Shown here piece after piece: positions 1-6,133 of a stretch of DNA of 9,509 nucleotides. Source of the stretch: an uncultured Lachnospiraceae bacterium (GTDB lineage Bacteria > Bacillota > Clostridia > Lachnospirales > Lachnospiraceae); NCBI GenBank assembly GCA_910589075.1, contig CAJUSK010000029.1, positions 1-9,509 on the forward strand, read 5' to 3'. A model generated the notes under the pieces. That model saw only the letters and a list, made by a program, of their open reading frames with translations. It searched no databases and was not told the DNA's origin. Numbering within the stretch: the stretch's first letter is position 1; each line of letters begins with the position of its first letter. Made by a program: the position numbers and the translations under genes.

Positions 1-171
1 TATTGTTCACGACAACAGGTTTGCTGGCGAAGACTGCAATCTATTGTTCACGACAACAGGTTTGCTGGCGAAGACTGCAATCTATTGTTCACGACAACAG
101 GTTTGCTGGCGAAGACTGCAATCTATTGTTCACGACAACAGAAGACTCGTGAAGCGTGGCTTCTATTGTTT
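1..171. repeat. 41-bp tandem hairpin repeat, three exact copies plus a diverged fourth unit
   Basis: A 41-bp unit beginning TATTGTTCACGACAACAG starts at 1, 42 and 83 and is identical in the three copies. A fourth unit starts at 124 and keeps the first 18 bases, then diverges and runs into another TATTGTT at 164. Across each unit boundary, ACAACAG pairs with CTATTGT further on, and TTGC pairs with GCAA inside, giving a stem with one mismatch and one bulge. In the fourth unit the inner arms are instead GAAG and CTTC, which also pair. The one imperfect outer pair is C-A on the plus strand but would be a G-U wobble in a minus-strand RNA. No gene is visible under it. The array may continue left of the window. 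Confidence 0.9.
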
Positions 172-228
172 TGTCGTCCGTCCGTCTGCCTGTGAGATGA
201 GTATAAGCCCGCAAAACAAAATTGTAAA

Positions 229-251
229 ATGATTGATTTTTATAAAATCAT
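229..251 (+). promoter_or_regulatory. Candidate LysR-type operator (T-N11-A dyad)
   Basis: ATGATT at 229-234 and AATCAT at 246-251 form a perfect 6-bp dyad separated by exactly 11 bases. This matches the T-N11-A form of LysR-family binding boxes. It lies just upstream of the LysR-type gene, so autoregulation is the simplest reading. The surrounding sequence is very A/T rich, so chance is possible, and I found no convincing -35/-10 pair here. Confidence 0.5.
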
Positions 252-283
252 AAAAAAAATTTATGAAAGGTATGAAGCACACT

Positions 284-1159
284 ATGCAGGACCTGAAGAT
301 GGAAACTTTTCTTTCCGTATGTGACTTTCGAAATTTTACAAAAGCCGCCAATGCGCTGGGACTGACCCAGCCTGCCGTGTCTCACCAGATGAAGAGTCTC
401 GAAGCCCACTATGGTGTCTCTCTGTTTCGATTTGAAGGCAAAAAAATGTTTCTGACCGCAGCCGGAGAACAATTATATCGTTACGCCAGAACGGCCCGCA
501 GCGACGAACGGGTTCTGTGTGAAAAACTGAAAGAACAAACCCGGCGTCCCCTTCGTCTTGGCGCCACACCCACGCCGGGCGAATGTATACTGCCACATAT
601 CCTGTCCCGATATCTTCAGACACATCCCCTTCCCATGTTGTCTCTCACCATACAGAATACGGGCACTTTGCTGGAATGTCTCGACCAGGATTCCATAGAC
701 CTGGCTGTCGTAGAGGGAAATTTTCCCAAAGAATCCTATGCCAGCCGTCTGTTTTCCAGGCAGAAATTTGCCCCTGTCTGTGCTGACAGACTGCAGATCT
801 CCAAATCTTCCCTGGACAGTCTCCTGCAGCAGACACTGATTATACGGGAACAAGGCTCCGGCAATCGGGAAATCCTGGAACACAGTCTCAGCCGGCACAA
901 CCTGACCCCGGCAGATTTTGCCGCACTGATCGAAACAGACAATATAAACGTACAAAAAGCCCTGGCAAAGCAGGGCTGTGGAATTGCTTTTCTGTTTGAA
1001 GCGGCCATTGGGCCGAAAGAAAACCTGAAAGTCATTGACGCAGAAGGATTCCCTCTGGAGCATGAAATCAATATGATATGGCGCAGGAACAGTATCTTTC
1101 AGGAAGAGTATGCCAGGCTGGCAGAATGCTTTTCCATGTTATTGCCACAGTCTCTATGA
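284..1159 (+). CDS. LysR-family transcriptional regulator
   Basis: This is a DNA-binding transcription factor of the LysR family, usually a tetramer that responds to a small effector. The first 60 or so residues form the winged helix-turn-helix, with FTKAANALGLTQPAVSHQMK and the following L-E-x-x-x-G-x-x-L-F region typical of the family. The rest, from about RPLRLGATPTPGE onward, is the periplasmic-binding-protein-like effector domain. Total length of about 290 residues is normal. The frame is open back to an ATG at 263, but that start has no Shine-Dalgarno. The ATG at 284 puts the usual few residues before the HTH and has AAAGG 13 bases upstream, so I prefer it, weakly. The gene converges on the MATE gene and their 3' ends overlap by 6 bp with no terminator between them. 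The regulated target and the effector cannot be read from the sequence; genes left of the window are as likely as the transporter. Confidence 0.93.
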   Translation: MQDLKMETFLSVCDFRNFTKAANALGLTQPAVSHQMKSLEAHYGVSLFRFEGKKMFLTAAGEQLYRYARTARSDERVLCEKLKEQTRRPLRLGATPTPGECILPHILSRYLQTHPLPMLSLTIQNTGTLLECLDQDSIDLAVVEGNFPKESYASRLFSRQKFAPVCADRLQISKSSLDSLLQQTLIIREQGSGNREILEHSLSRHNLTPADFAALIETDNINVQKALAKQGCGIAFLFEAAIGPKENLKVIDAEGFPLEHEINMIWRRNSIFQEEYARLAECFSMLLPQSL

Positions 1160-2521
1160 CAGCTTTTGGAACATCCCCCTAAGCACCAGAACCGCCGCAA
1201 GGGACAGGACCACTTCCGCCGCAAACTGGGCATAGGCAAGCCCATACAACGGAAACAGAAAATTCAGAAGGAACAATGCGGGGATTTCCAGGACAATCTT
1301 GCGCATAATGGCAAAGAGCAGCGCCTCCCTGCCTTTGCCCGTCGCCTGAAATACACCCACAGCAATAAAATCCACACAGAGAAAACACAGCCCCAGGCAA
1401 AAGCCCCGCATCAGCCGCGTACCATATGCCACAACCTCGGCGTCTTTCATAAAAGCCGCCGTGAGACTGCCCGCCCCCAGATAAAAGAATATTGTTACCA
1501 CCGCCATAAAAGCCAGTGTGATTTTCACGGTAAACAACAATGTTTCTTTCATTCTCTTATAATTTTTGCCGGAATAATTATAGCTGATCAGCGGCATAAT
1601 GCCCTGGGACAGTCCCAGCGCCACATACATGGGGATCATATAGATCTTCTGCGTAATGCCCATGGCCGCCATGGCGCCTGCGCCATACCCGGAAGTAAAA
1701 TTGTTCAGAATCGTCATACCTGTCACATTCAAAAGGTTCTGAATCGCTGCGGGAATCCCCACAATACATACCCCCAGTACAACCTCTTTTTTCAGATGAA
1801 GCTGCCGGGGATTCAGGCTGATCATCGTCTGTCTGCGCTTCACAAGCAGCAACAGGAAAAAATACAGGCAGGCAACACAGTTGGAAAGGAAGGTGGCCAG
1901 CGCAGCGCCTGCGGCTCCCATTCCCAGTCCCTGGGGAAGAATAAAGACAGGGTCCAGTACAATGTTCAGCAGACATCCGCTCATCGTCCCAATGCTGGCA
2001 TGGAACGAATTTCCCTCCGAACGTACCATATAGGCCAGCACCACATTCAAAATCGCAGGCGCCGCCCCGCAGCTTACCGTCCATCGCATATAAGCGGCTG
2101 TGGCAGCAGCCGTTTCCCCATCCGCTCCCAGTAAAACAAGTAAAGGTTCCTGGAAAACAGTACACAACATGGAAAACAAAATACCGCAAAGGAGCGCTGA
2201 ATAAAATCCAAAAGCACTGCTTTTATAAACCGTTTCATAATCTTTCCTTCCCAGCGCCCGGCTCATCATACTGGAACTTCCCACACCAAACAGATTGTTC
2301 ACCGCATTAAAGGCAAGCAGCACCGGCCCCGCCAGCGCAACTGCAGCATTCTGCACCGGATCATTAAGCATTCCCACAAAATACGTGTCAGCCATATTGT
2401 ACAATATCATAACAAGAGAGCTGATAATTGTGGGAACCGCCAGTTTCGCCACCGCCCTTGGCACAGGCATATTTTCAAATAAGCCTGTTTTTTGTGTATC
2501 CACTTTCCGTGTATCCGTCAT
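1154..2521 (-). CDS. MATE-family multidrug/cation efflux transporter (MepA/DinF-like)
   Basis: This is an integral membrane antiporter expected to export drugs, dyes or metabolites using a sodium or proton gradient. The 455-residue length and about 12 hydrophobic segments fit the MATE family. The first segment carries IISSLVMILYNMADTYFVG, a typical MATE signature, and GVGSSSMMSRALG follows the second. The second half repeats the fold, for example GIPAAIQNLLNVTGMTILNN and ALGLSQGIMPLISYNYSGKN. The ATG at 2521 has AGGGAG about 9 bases upstream on the minus strand. The gene is divergent from the XRE-family repressor at 2785, and the arrangement suggests control by that repressor. At the 3' end it overlaps the convergent LysR-type gene by 6 bp. 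The substrate is not predictable from sequence alone. Confidence 0.95.
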   Translation of the reverse strand: MTDTRKVDTQKTGLFENMPVPRAVAKLAVPTIISSLVMILYNMADTYFVGMLNDPVQNAAVALAGPVLLAFNAVNNLFGVGSSSMMSRALGRKDYETVYKSSAFGFYSALLCGILFSMLCTVFQEPLLVLLGADGETAAATAAYMRWTVSCGAAPAILNVVLAYMVRSEGNSFHASIGTMSGCLLNIVLDPVFILPQGLGMGAAGAALATFLSNCVACLYFFLLLLVKRRQTMISLNPRQLHLKKEVVLGVCIVGIPAAIQNLLNVTGMTILNNFTSGYGAGAMAAMGITQKIYMIPMYVALGLSQGIMPLISYNYSGKNYKRMKETLLFTVKITLAFMAVVTIFFYLGAGSLTAAFMKDAEVVAYGTRLMRGFCLGLCFLCVDFIAVGVFQATGKGREALLFAIMRKIVLEIPALFLLNFLFPLYGLAYAQFAAEVVLSLAAVLVLRGMFQKLS

Positions 2522-2620
2522 CTTTCAATCTCCCTCTGCATGTCCAACTTCCAAAACTTCCTGTTCTATACTGTATGGACATATCTGTTTCCATTTTCTG
2601 TTATCATATCCAATATTGTT

Positions 2621-2649
2621 ATTTTAACCACAGGATTTACAACTGTCAA
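2621..2649 (-). promoter_or_regulatory. Promoter of the MATE gene
   Basis: On the minus strand a perfect -35, TTGACA (2649-2644), is followed after 17 bases by TAAAAT (2626-2621), five of six to the -10 consensus. Transcription would start near 2614, leaving a leader of about 90 bases before the ATG at 2521. The -35 lies in ACAACTGTCAAAT (2639-2651, plus strand), a motif that recurs with one extra T at the divergent promoter. Confidence 0.75.
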
Positions 2650-2715
2650 ATGTATATAGAAACACTCCTTCCTGTATTGCTGCCCACACCGGTGGCACCC
2701 ATGGCAACATGCAAC

Positions 2716-2749
2716 ACAACTTGTCAAATCACAACGCCTGTGATACGAT
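2716..2749 (+). promoter_or_regulatory. Promoter and likely operator of the XRE-family repressor gene
   Basis: TTGTCA (2721-2726) and TACGAT (2744-2749) are spaced 17 bases apart, and TGA directly before the -10 makes it an extended -10 promoter. A perfect inverted repeat, ATCACA-ACGCC-TGTGAT (2728-2744), fills the spacer almost exactly, as expected for a repressor site that blocks RNA polymerase. The -35 also sits in ACAACTTGTCAAAT (2716-2729), nearly identical to the sequence at the MATE -35. Autorepression and co-control of the exporter are inferred. Confidence 0.65.
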
Positions 2750-2784
2750 GGAAAACATAAACAGGAAACATTCCGGAGGGGTAT

Positions 2785-3201
2785 ATGGAAGCAGATACAA
2801 CTGCCATTGGCACAAGAATCAAAACAAGAAGAAAAGAACTGGGGCTTACCCAACTTGACATAAAAGCCGCCGCGGGCATATCTTCCGGAAATCTCAGCGA
2901 TATTGAAAACGGGAACCGGCTGCCGGCGGCCACCACACTGATACAGCTTGCCGCTGTTCTCTCCTGTTCCGCCGACTGGATACTGACGGGGAAACAGGAA
3001 ACATCCGAAAAGACAAATCTCCCAACCCATGCGGAAACGGAGCAGGAAGCGACGCTTGTACAGGGTTTCAGAATGCTATCCCCACAAAACCGGGAAGAAA
3101 TCCTGGATATTTTGCAAATGAAACTCCGAAACACCCATGGTCCGGATAAAGCCGTCCCGCACTCGGAACAAGACAGGATGAACGATGGTATGGCCGGATA
3201 A
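2785..3201 (+). CDS. XRE/Cro-CI-type transcriptional repressor
   Basis: A 138-residue DNA-binding protein. Residues about 8-67 form the lambda-repressor-like helix-turn-helix: IGTRIKTRRKELGLTQLDIK, then SSGNLSDIENGNRLP as recognition helix and loop, then LAAVLSCSADWILTG, the usual end of this domain. Residues about 90-112, with LSPQNREEILDILQMKL, resemble the short C-terminal helix common in small Firmicutes XRE regulators; no peptidase or metabolite domain is seen. The ATG at 2785 has GGAGGGG at 2775-2781, an excellent Shine-Dalgarno. The gene is divergent from the MATE gene, with an inverted repeat inside its own promoter, so it probably represses itself and the exporter. The effector is unknown. 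Confidence 0.9.
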   Translation: MEADTTAIGTRIKTRRKELGLTQLDIKAAAGISSGNLSDIENGNRLPAATTLIQLAAVLSCSADWILTGKQETSEKTNLPTHAETEQEATLVQGFRMLSPQNREEILDILQMKLRNTHGPDKAVPHSEQDRMNDGMAG

Positions 3202-3241
3202 CAATAGAAAGCACGCTTTGCATGCTTTCTATTATTCATGA
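3202..3241. terminator. Hairpin between convergent genes, related to the 41-bp repeat
   Basis: AATAGAAAGCA (3203-3213) and TGCTTTCTATT (3223-3233) form a perfect 11-bp stem with a 9-base loop. It begins right after the XRE-family stop codon and lies before the end of the convergent hemerythrin gene, so it can serve as a terminator from either side, although neither flank has a strong U tract. The whole 41-base segment from 3201, starting ACAATAGA and ending ATTCATGA, lines up with the minus-strand reading of the diverged repeat unit near 132-171 (ACAATAGA, CACGCTT, TTCT and GTGA-like end shared). Confidence 0.7.
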
Positions 3242-3271
3242 CGAGGATCATATTCGGCAGATCAAGCCCGT

Positions 3272-4606
3272 CTACTTTTTAAAATGCTGGTCAATATTTT
3301 TCTTGATTTCTGCAGGGGGAAGGGTTTTCAGCAAATATCCTTCCGGTTTCAAAGCCACGGCCCGTTTCACCTTCTCTTTATCCATACTGCCAGTCAGAAA
3401 GATAACCGGAATGTCCGCAAAATCCTCCTCGGAACGAATCATTTCCAACACCTGGCAGCCGTCACACACCGGCATTTCATAGTCCAGCAAAACCAGATTC
3501 GGCCGGTTCAGTGTAATACTTCTGATGGCAGCCATGCCGGAATTCACAGTCGCAATTTCGTAGTCCTTCTTTAACAATTCGCTCATAGCTTTGCGCATAA
3601 CGGCAGAGTCGTCCACAATCAGGATTTTCTTTTTCAGGCTGCTTTTATTTTTTTCAAGGTATTTTTTCACTTCATCCATGGCGTTTTCCGTCTGTATGGC
3701 GACTCCTCCCTCATTCTGCAGCAAATGAGGCGCCATAACGCAAAACGCAAAATATCCCTCCCCCGTATCCAGCAACAGGCTGCACTGGGGAAGCTCGTTC
3801 TCAAATTTTTTCTGAAACTGGTCATAACTGAGCAGGTTTTCTTCTTTGATTTCAAGTATATCAGAAGAAGCCAAACATTCTCTGAGCCGTTCTGCAAACT
3901 GTCTTGACACATATCTGGCGGCATTCACCAAAAAAGCATTCACCGTACCTGGCTGGTCATCCATCATACCGCCAATGGTATTGAGAATGAGTTTCTCTTC
4001 AAAGACAAGAATAAGCTCCCACTTCTCATCCTGTCCGGTACTATAAACCAGGCGGTAATAAATTCCTTCGCCAAATTTTTCTCCGCCATAACATGCACTG
4101 ATCACCTTTGAATCCAGCCGGAACATATCATACAAAAGCTGGATGATCGTTTTCTCAATAGCCGACTGCTCTTCCTCCGGCATAAGCCCGGCCCACTTGC
4201 TCATGGTCTTTCCTGTTATGGCATGATCTTCCGTGAGCGTATGTCCAATCAGCCAGCCGGAACATACACCCAGAAAATGGTTGATGGCATCTTCAGAGTA
4301 CTTTGTCTGTTTCAATTCTTTTTCAAGCGCCGGAATGGTTTTTTTGCGAAAATTATCATGCAGACGTCGGTGTGTCTCGTATCCGGCATAGGAAATGGAT
4401 GCCATATAAGCCTCCTCCTCCGAAAAATGCCGCATTGCATGTTCCTTAAAGTATTTGATTCCCTCCTGGCAAACCCACTGGCTCTTTCCATCTTTATTCC
4501 TGTTTGCAAGTAGTTTGTTCAAAATACTGAACAGTTTCTTGTGTTCCTGATCAATAAAATCCACACCAATATTGAACCTGTCCTGCCATACCAACTGGTT
4601 ACTCAT
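3272..4606 (-). CDS. Bacteriohemerythrin - middle domain - response-regulator receiver fusion
   Basis: A 444-residue cytoplasmic protein. Residues 5-130 form a hemerythrin domain, a di-iron oxygen or redox sensor. The ligands are all present: H22 (IDQEH), H60 and E64 (HFSEEE), H79 and H83 (HRRLH), H122 and D127 (GHTLTED). Residues about 150-310 are a middle domain I cannot assign; its alpha/beta pattern (ILVFEEKLILNTIGGMMDD) recalls CheX/CheC-like phosphatase domains, but the ExxxN catalytic motif is not evident. Residues 327-444 are a receiver domain with the acidic pair D332-D333, phosphorylation site D375 (LLDYEMP), T405 and K427. The domain order suggests oxygen sensing joined to phosphotransfer. 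The frame is open to a TTG at 4633, but the ATG at 4606 has GGAGG 6 bases upstream and starts right before the hemerythrin WQDRF motif. No kinase gene is adjacent. Confidence 0.9.
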   Translation of the reverse strand: MSNQLVWQDRFNIGVDFIDQEHKKLFSILNKLLANRNKDGKSQWVCQEGIKYFKEHAMRHFSEEEAYMASISYAGYETHRRLHDNFRKKTIPALEKELKQTKYSEDAINHFLGVCSGWLIGHTLTEDHAITGKTMSKWAGLMPEEEQSAIEKTIIQLLYDMFRLDSKVISACYGGEKFGEGIYYRLVYSTGQDEKWELILVFEEKLILNTIGGMMDDQPGTVNAFLVNAARYVSRQFAERLRECLASSDILEIKEENLLSYDQFQKKFENELPQCSLLLDTGEGYFAFCVMAPHLLQNEGGVAIQTENAMDEVKKYLEKNKSSLKKKILIVDDSAVMRKAMSELLKKDYEIATVNSGMAAIRSITLNRPNLVLLDYEMPVCDGCQVLEMIRSEEDFADIPVIFLTGSMDKEKVKRAVALKPEGYLLKTLPPAEIKKNIDQHFKK

Positions 4607-4684
4607 ATCAGTCCTCCATTTCTTTTCAGACAAAAAATCCGAAAAATATACATTTTTTGCTAGTATATGCTAATACCGTCTTAT

Positions 4685-4693
4685 AGTATATCA
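4685..4693 (-). promoter_or_regulatory. Candidate extended -10 promoter for the hemerythrin-receiver gene
   Basis: On the minus strand TGATATACT gives TATACT as the -10 (4690-4685) with a TGN extension. The sequence 17 bases upstream (TTTCTA) is a poor -35, which an extended -10 can tolerate. A perfect TTGACA at 4703-4698 is close by, but no -10 sits at the right distance from it. The leader would be about 70 bases. Confidence 0.4.
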
Positions 4694-4700
4694 CAGATGT

Positions 4701-4746
4701 CAAAAAATAGAAATTTTATATGACAAAATTATACATTTTTCTATTT
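4701..4746 (-). terminator. A/T-rich terminator-like hairpin after the nitroreductase
   Basis: AAATAGAAA (4705-4713) and TTTCTATTT (4738-4746) are a perfect 9-bp inverted repeat. On the minus strand the downstream arm runs into TTTTTTG, as in an intrinsic terminator. The stem overlaps the stop codon of the nitroreductase-like gene. A second nested dyad, AATTTT and AAAATT (4712-4717 and 4725-4730), competes with it. The stem is nearly all A/T, so it would be weak. Confidence 0.4.
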
Positions 4747-5419
4747 AATCCATGTCCCATGTAAAGTTCTCTCTTCCGGCGCCCAATTCAAAATGGTATT
4801 TTACCAGTCCTTTATCTGTTCCTGAAAAAATCCCATGATCGCAGGCAATGGAAACCGATCTTCCCGTCCCTTTGATAAAAAACGCCTGTTTGGCCAGCGC
4901 AGTGGGAGCAAGAAGCGCTGCATCCACCCCTTTTTGGAACCAGGCAGGTGCAGTTCCCGCAAAGGCGCTGACTTCCTGTGGTCTTTTCATCCTGTGGGGG
5001 ACACCCTGTACAGCGCCGTACCCAATGGCGATCACACCTGTCACTTTTTTACCGGATACCGCTTGAGATACCTTTTTCCTGTGAAATGTGCCTCCAACCC
5101 ACCACGTATTAAGTCCCAGAGTCTGTGCATACAGCATCAGATCAGCCCCGCTGTATCCGAGCCTTTCATCCAGATTGCGACTCTCCCCGCCGCACATAAT
5201 CAGATAATTCTTCACGCCTTTGGCAAAAAGCAGCCTGATCACGGCAGGAAAAGCGCCTGTATCACCTCTTACCAGCCTGATGGTCAGTCCGTATCTCTCA
5301 TTCTGTTCTTTTATCCTCTCCTCCAGAGCATCCACAATCTCCGGGGGAATCGGGGTATCTATGTATTTACGTACCGTATGACGCTGATACATCGCCTCAT
5401 TCATGGTCATATCCGGCAT
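4745..5419 (-). CDS. Nitroreductase-like FMN flavoprotein (TM1586-type, two half-domains)
   Basis: A 224-residue protein of the nitroreductase fold. RHTVRKY (residues 13-19) matches the FMN-phosphate-binding RxS/TxR motif at the start of the family. GADLMLYAQTLGLNTWWVGG matches the conserved helix near the flavin. The second half has ALLAPTALAKQAFFI, which resembles the conserved APTALNKQ-type segment of the TM1586 subgroup, where two half-domains sit in one chain. The role is probably NAD(P)H-dependent reduction of a nitro, quinone or other substrate; the true substrate is unknown. The frame is open to 5485, but the ATG at 5419 has AGGAGG 9 bases upstream and begins at the usual place before the RHTVR motif. 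It lies upstream of the hemerythrin gene on the same strand, separated by a terminator-like hairpin. Confidence 0.88.
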   Translation of the reverse strand: MPDMTMNEAMYQRHTVRKYIDTPIPPEIVDALEERIKEQNERYGLTIRLVRGDTGAFPAVIRLLFAKGVKNYLIMCGGESRNLDERLGYSGADLMLYAQTLGLNTWWVGGTFHRKKVSQAVSGKKVTGVIAIGYGAVQGVPHRMKRPQEVSAFAGTAPAWFQKGVDAALLAPTALAKQAFFIKGTGRSVSIACDHGIFSGTDKGLVKYHFELGAGRENFTWDMD

Positions 5420-5484
5420 GGGATTTTGCCTCCTTTTATGGTTTATCGTACTAAAGGGCATCCGGATAAAACGGCTTCTTCCCA

Positions 5485-5496
5485 TTGAAATTTCAA
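5485..5496. promoter_or_regulatory. Perfect 12-bp palindrome upstream of the nitroreductase
   Basis: TTGAAATTTCAA reads the same on both strands and lies about 65 bases upstream of the nitroreductase start. Its position and symmetry would suit a dimeric repressor or activator. No regulator gene is adjacent and I cannot name one. A weak minus-strand promoter (TTTACC, 16 bases, TAAGAT) lies just upstream of it. Confidence 0.35.
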
Positions 5497-5497
5497 A

Positions 5498-5671
5498 TCT
5501 TATTAAATCAAAATTATTGGTAAAATCAGATTATGTCTTTAGAAATTCTTATATGTCGGAATAGCTTATATATCCGGGCTTTTACGGCATTTTTAGATAT
5601 GGGTGAAATTCACATATACCCGCATAATCCTTTAGGTTTTCCCTCCGGGCGGTAGTAAAAAATAGTAAATT
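5498..5671. other. Gene-free stretch, probable left boundary zone of the accessory element
   Basis: No believable coding sequence was found here. It separates the chromosomal-looking nitroreductase from the integrase relic. In Tn916-type elements the integrase gene reads toward the nearby element end, so the end or its scar should lie in this stretch. The one clear structure is an inverted repeat GTGAA-A-TTCAC at 5603-5613, extended by ATAT on each side with one mismatch. A target-site duplication cannot be identified without the other end. Confidence 0.35.
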
Positions 5672-5827
5672 CCGGTGGCGGTTCTGCTTTGCATAAAACT
5701 TGCAAATGATCATTTTCTTTCTGATTGTGTCTATCCGTCAAGGCCTTTCTGTACCTCTTTTTTCTTTTCTCTGGTGCTTTCCCGAACGCAAAATGCGATT
5801 TCTATTATCACGTCTTTTCGACCACAT
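5672..5827 (-). pseudogene. Relic of a Tn916-type tyrosine integrase (N-terminal part only)
   Basis: The gene once encoded the site-specific integrase of a Tn916-like conjugative transposon. From the ATG at 5827 the reading frame gives KRRDNRNRILRSGKHQRK, closely matching the start of Tn916 Int (KRRDNRGRILKTGESQRK), and stops at 5738. A second block just downstream, QKGLDG then IDTIRKKMIICKFYAKQN, matches the Int segment near residue 70-90 (GIDVVGKKMTLCQLYAKQN), with one base missing between DG and ID. The roughly 45 residues between the two blocks are gone, and nothing after about 5672 resembles the catalytic domain with its R-H-R-Y residues. The protein cannot be active. The comparison was made from memory of the Tn916 sequence. 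Confidence 0.8.
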
Positions 5828-5876
5828 TGTTTTTGCCCATTTCCGTGTCGGAAAGAGTTCTGATATATTTCTATTT

Positions 5877-5905
5877 ATTATAGCAGATTTATAGCCGCTT
5901 TTCAC
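5877..5905 (-). promoter_or_regulatory. Surviving promoter of the integrase relic
   Basis: On the minus strand a perfect -10, TATAAT (5882-5877), is preceded by 17 bases and GTGAAA (5905-5900), four of six to the -35 consensus. Transcription would begin about 40 bases before the integrase ATG at 5827. It also lies just after the stop codon of the 47-residue ORF. Confidence 0.5.
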
Positions 5906-5913
5906 TATCTTTT

Positions 5914-6057
5914 TCAGTAAATGGGTAATTGCAGTGTATCAACTTCATTCCCGATACGCTTTAGAACGCCGTTTCCGGAGCAGGAATATAAATACTTATC
6001 TCTTGTTAATTTCGTGTCTGCACACTGTGCAAGATTTTCCGTCAGTTTGATATACAT
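5914..6057 (-). CDS. Small ORF, 47 residues, unknown function
   Basis: An uninterrupted ORF beginning MYIKLTENLAQCADTKLTRD and ending VDTLQLPIY. The ATG at 6057 has GCGGAGGG about 8 bases upstream on the minus strand, one of the best Shine-Dalgarno sites in this region. The protein is hydrophilic, with two cysteines (12 and 26) and no membrane segment. It sits between a terminator-like hairpin (6084-6106) and the promoter of the integrase relic, roughly where an excisionase gene would be in Tn916, but it does not resemble Tn916 Xis. It could be a small element protein or a remnant of a longer gene. I do not recognise it. Confidence 0.55.
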   Translation of the reverse strand: MYIKLTENLAQCADTKLTRDKYLYSCSGNGVLKRIGNEVDTLQLPIY

Positions 6058-6083
6058 CGGGTCAAGCCCTCCGCAAAAATTCA

Positions 6084-6106
6084 TAAAAATGCCTCGTAGA
6101 GGGCAT
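6084..6106 (-). terminator. Rho-independent terminator after the flavodoxin fragment
   Basis: On the minus strand ATGCCCTC, loop TAC, and GAGGCAT form a 7-bp stem with one bulged C, followed directly by TTTTTA. It lies about 28 bases past the flavodoxin stop codon, so it is probably that gene's original terminator. An overlapping alternative hairpin, AGAGGG and CCCTCT (6098-6103 and 6109-6114), shares part of it. Confidence 0.65.
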
Positions 6107-6133
6107 ATCCCTCTGCCCCCTGCGTTTCAAGTT

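Noticed and set aside
1..171. CRISPR array
   Set aside because: The full 41-bp unit is identical from copy to copy, so there are no variable spacers, and no cas gene is present.
1166..2134. Long plus-strand ORF of 322 codons
   Set aside because: It lies wholly opposite the MATE gene, is rich in His/Gln/Arg from antisense reading, and has no recognisable domain or Shine-Dalgarno.
1154..2521. LysR regulator controlling the MATE gene
   Set aside because: The genes converge and share no promoter region; the divergent XRE-family gene is the better candidate.
3202..3241. Insertion-sequence terminal inverted repeat
   Set aside because: The stem is a compact hairpin with a 9-base loop and no transposase or target duplication nearby.
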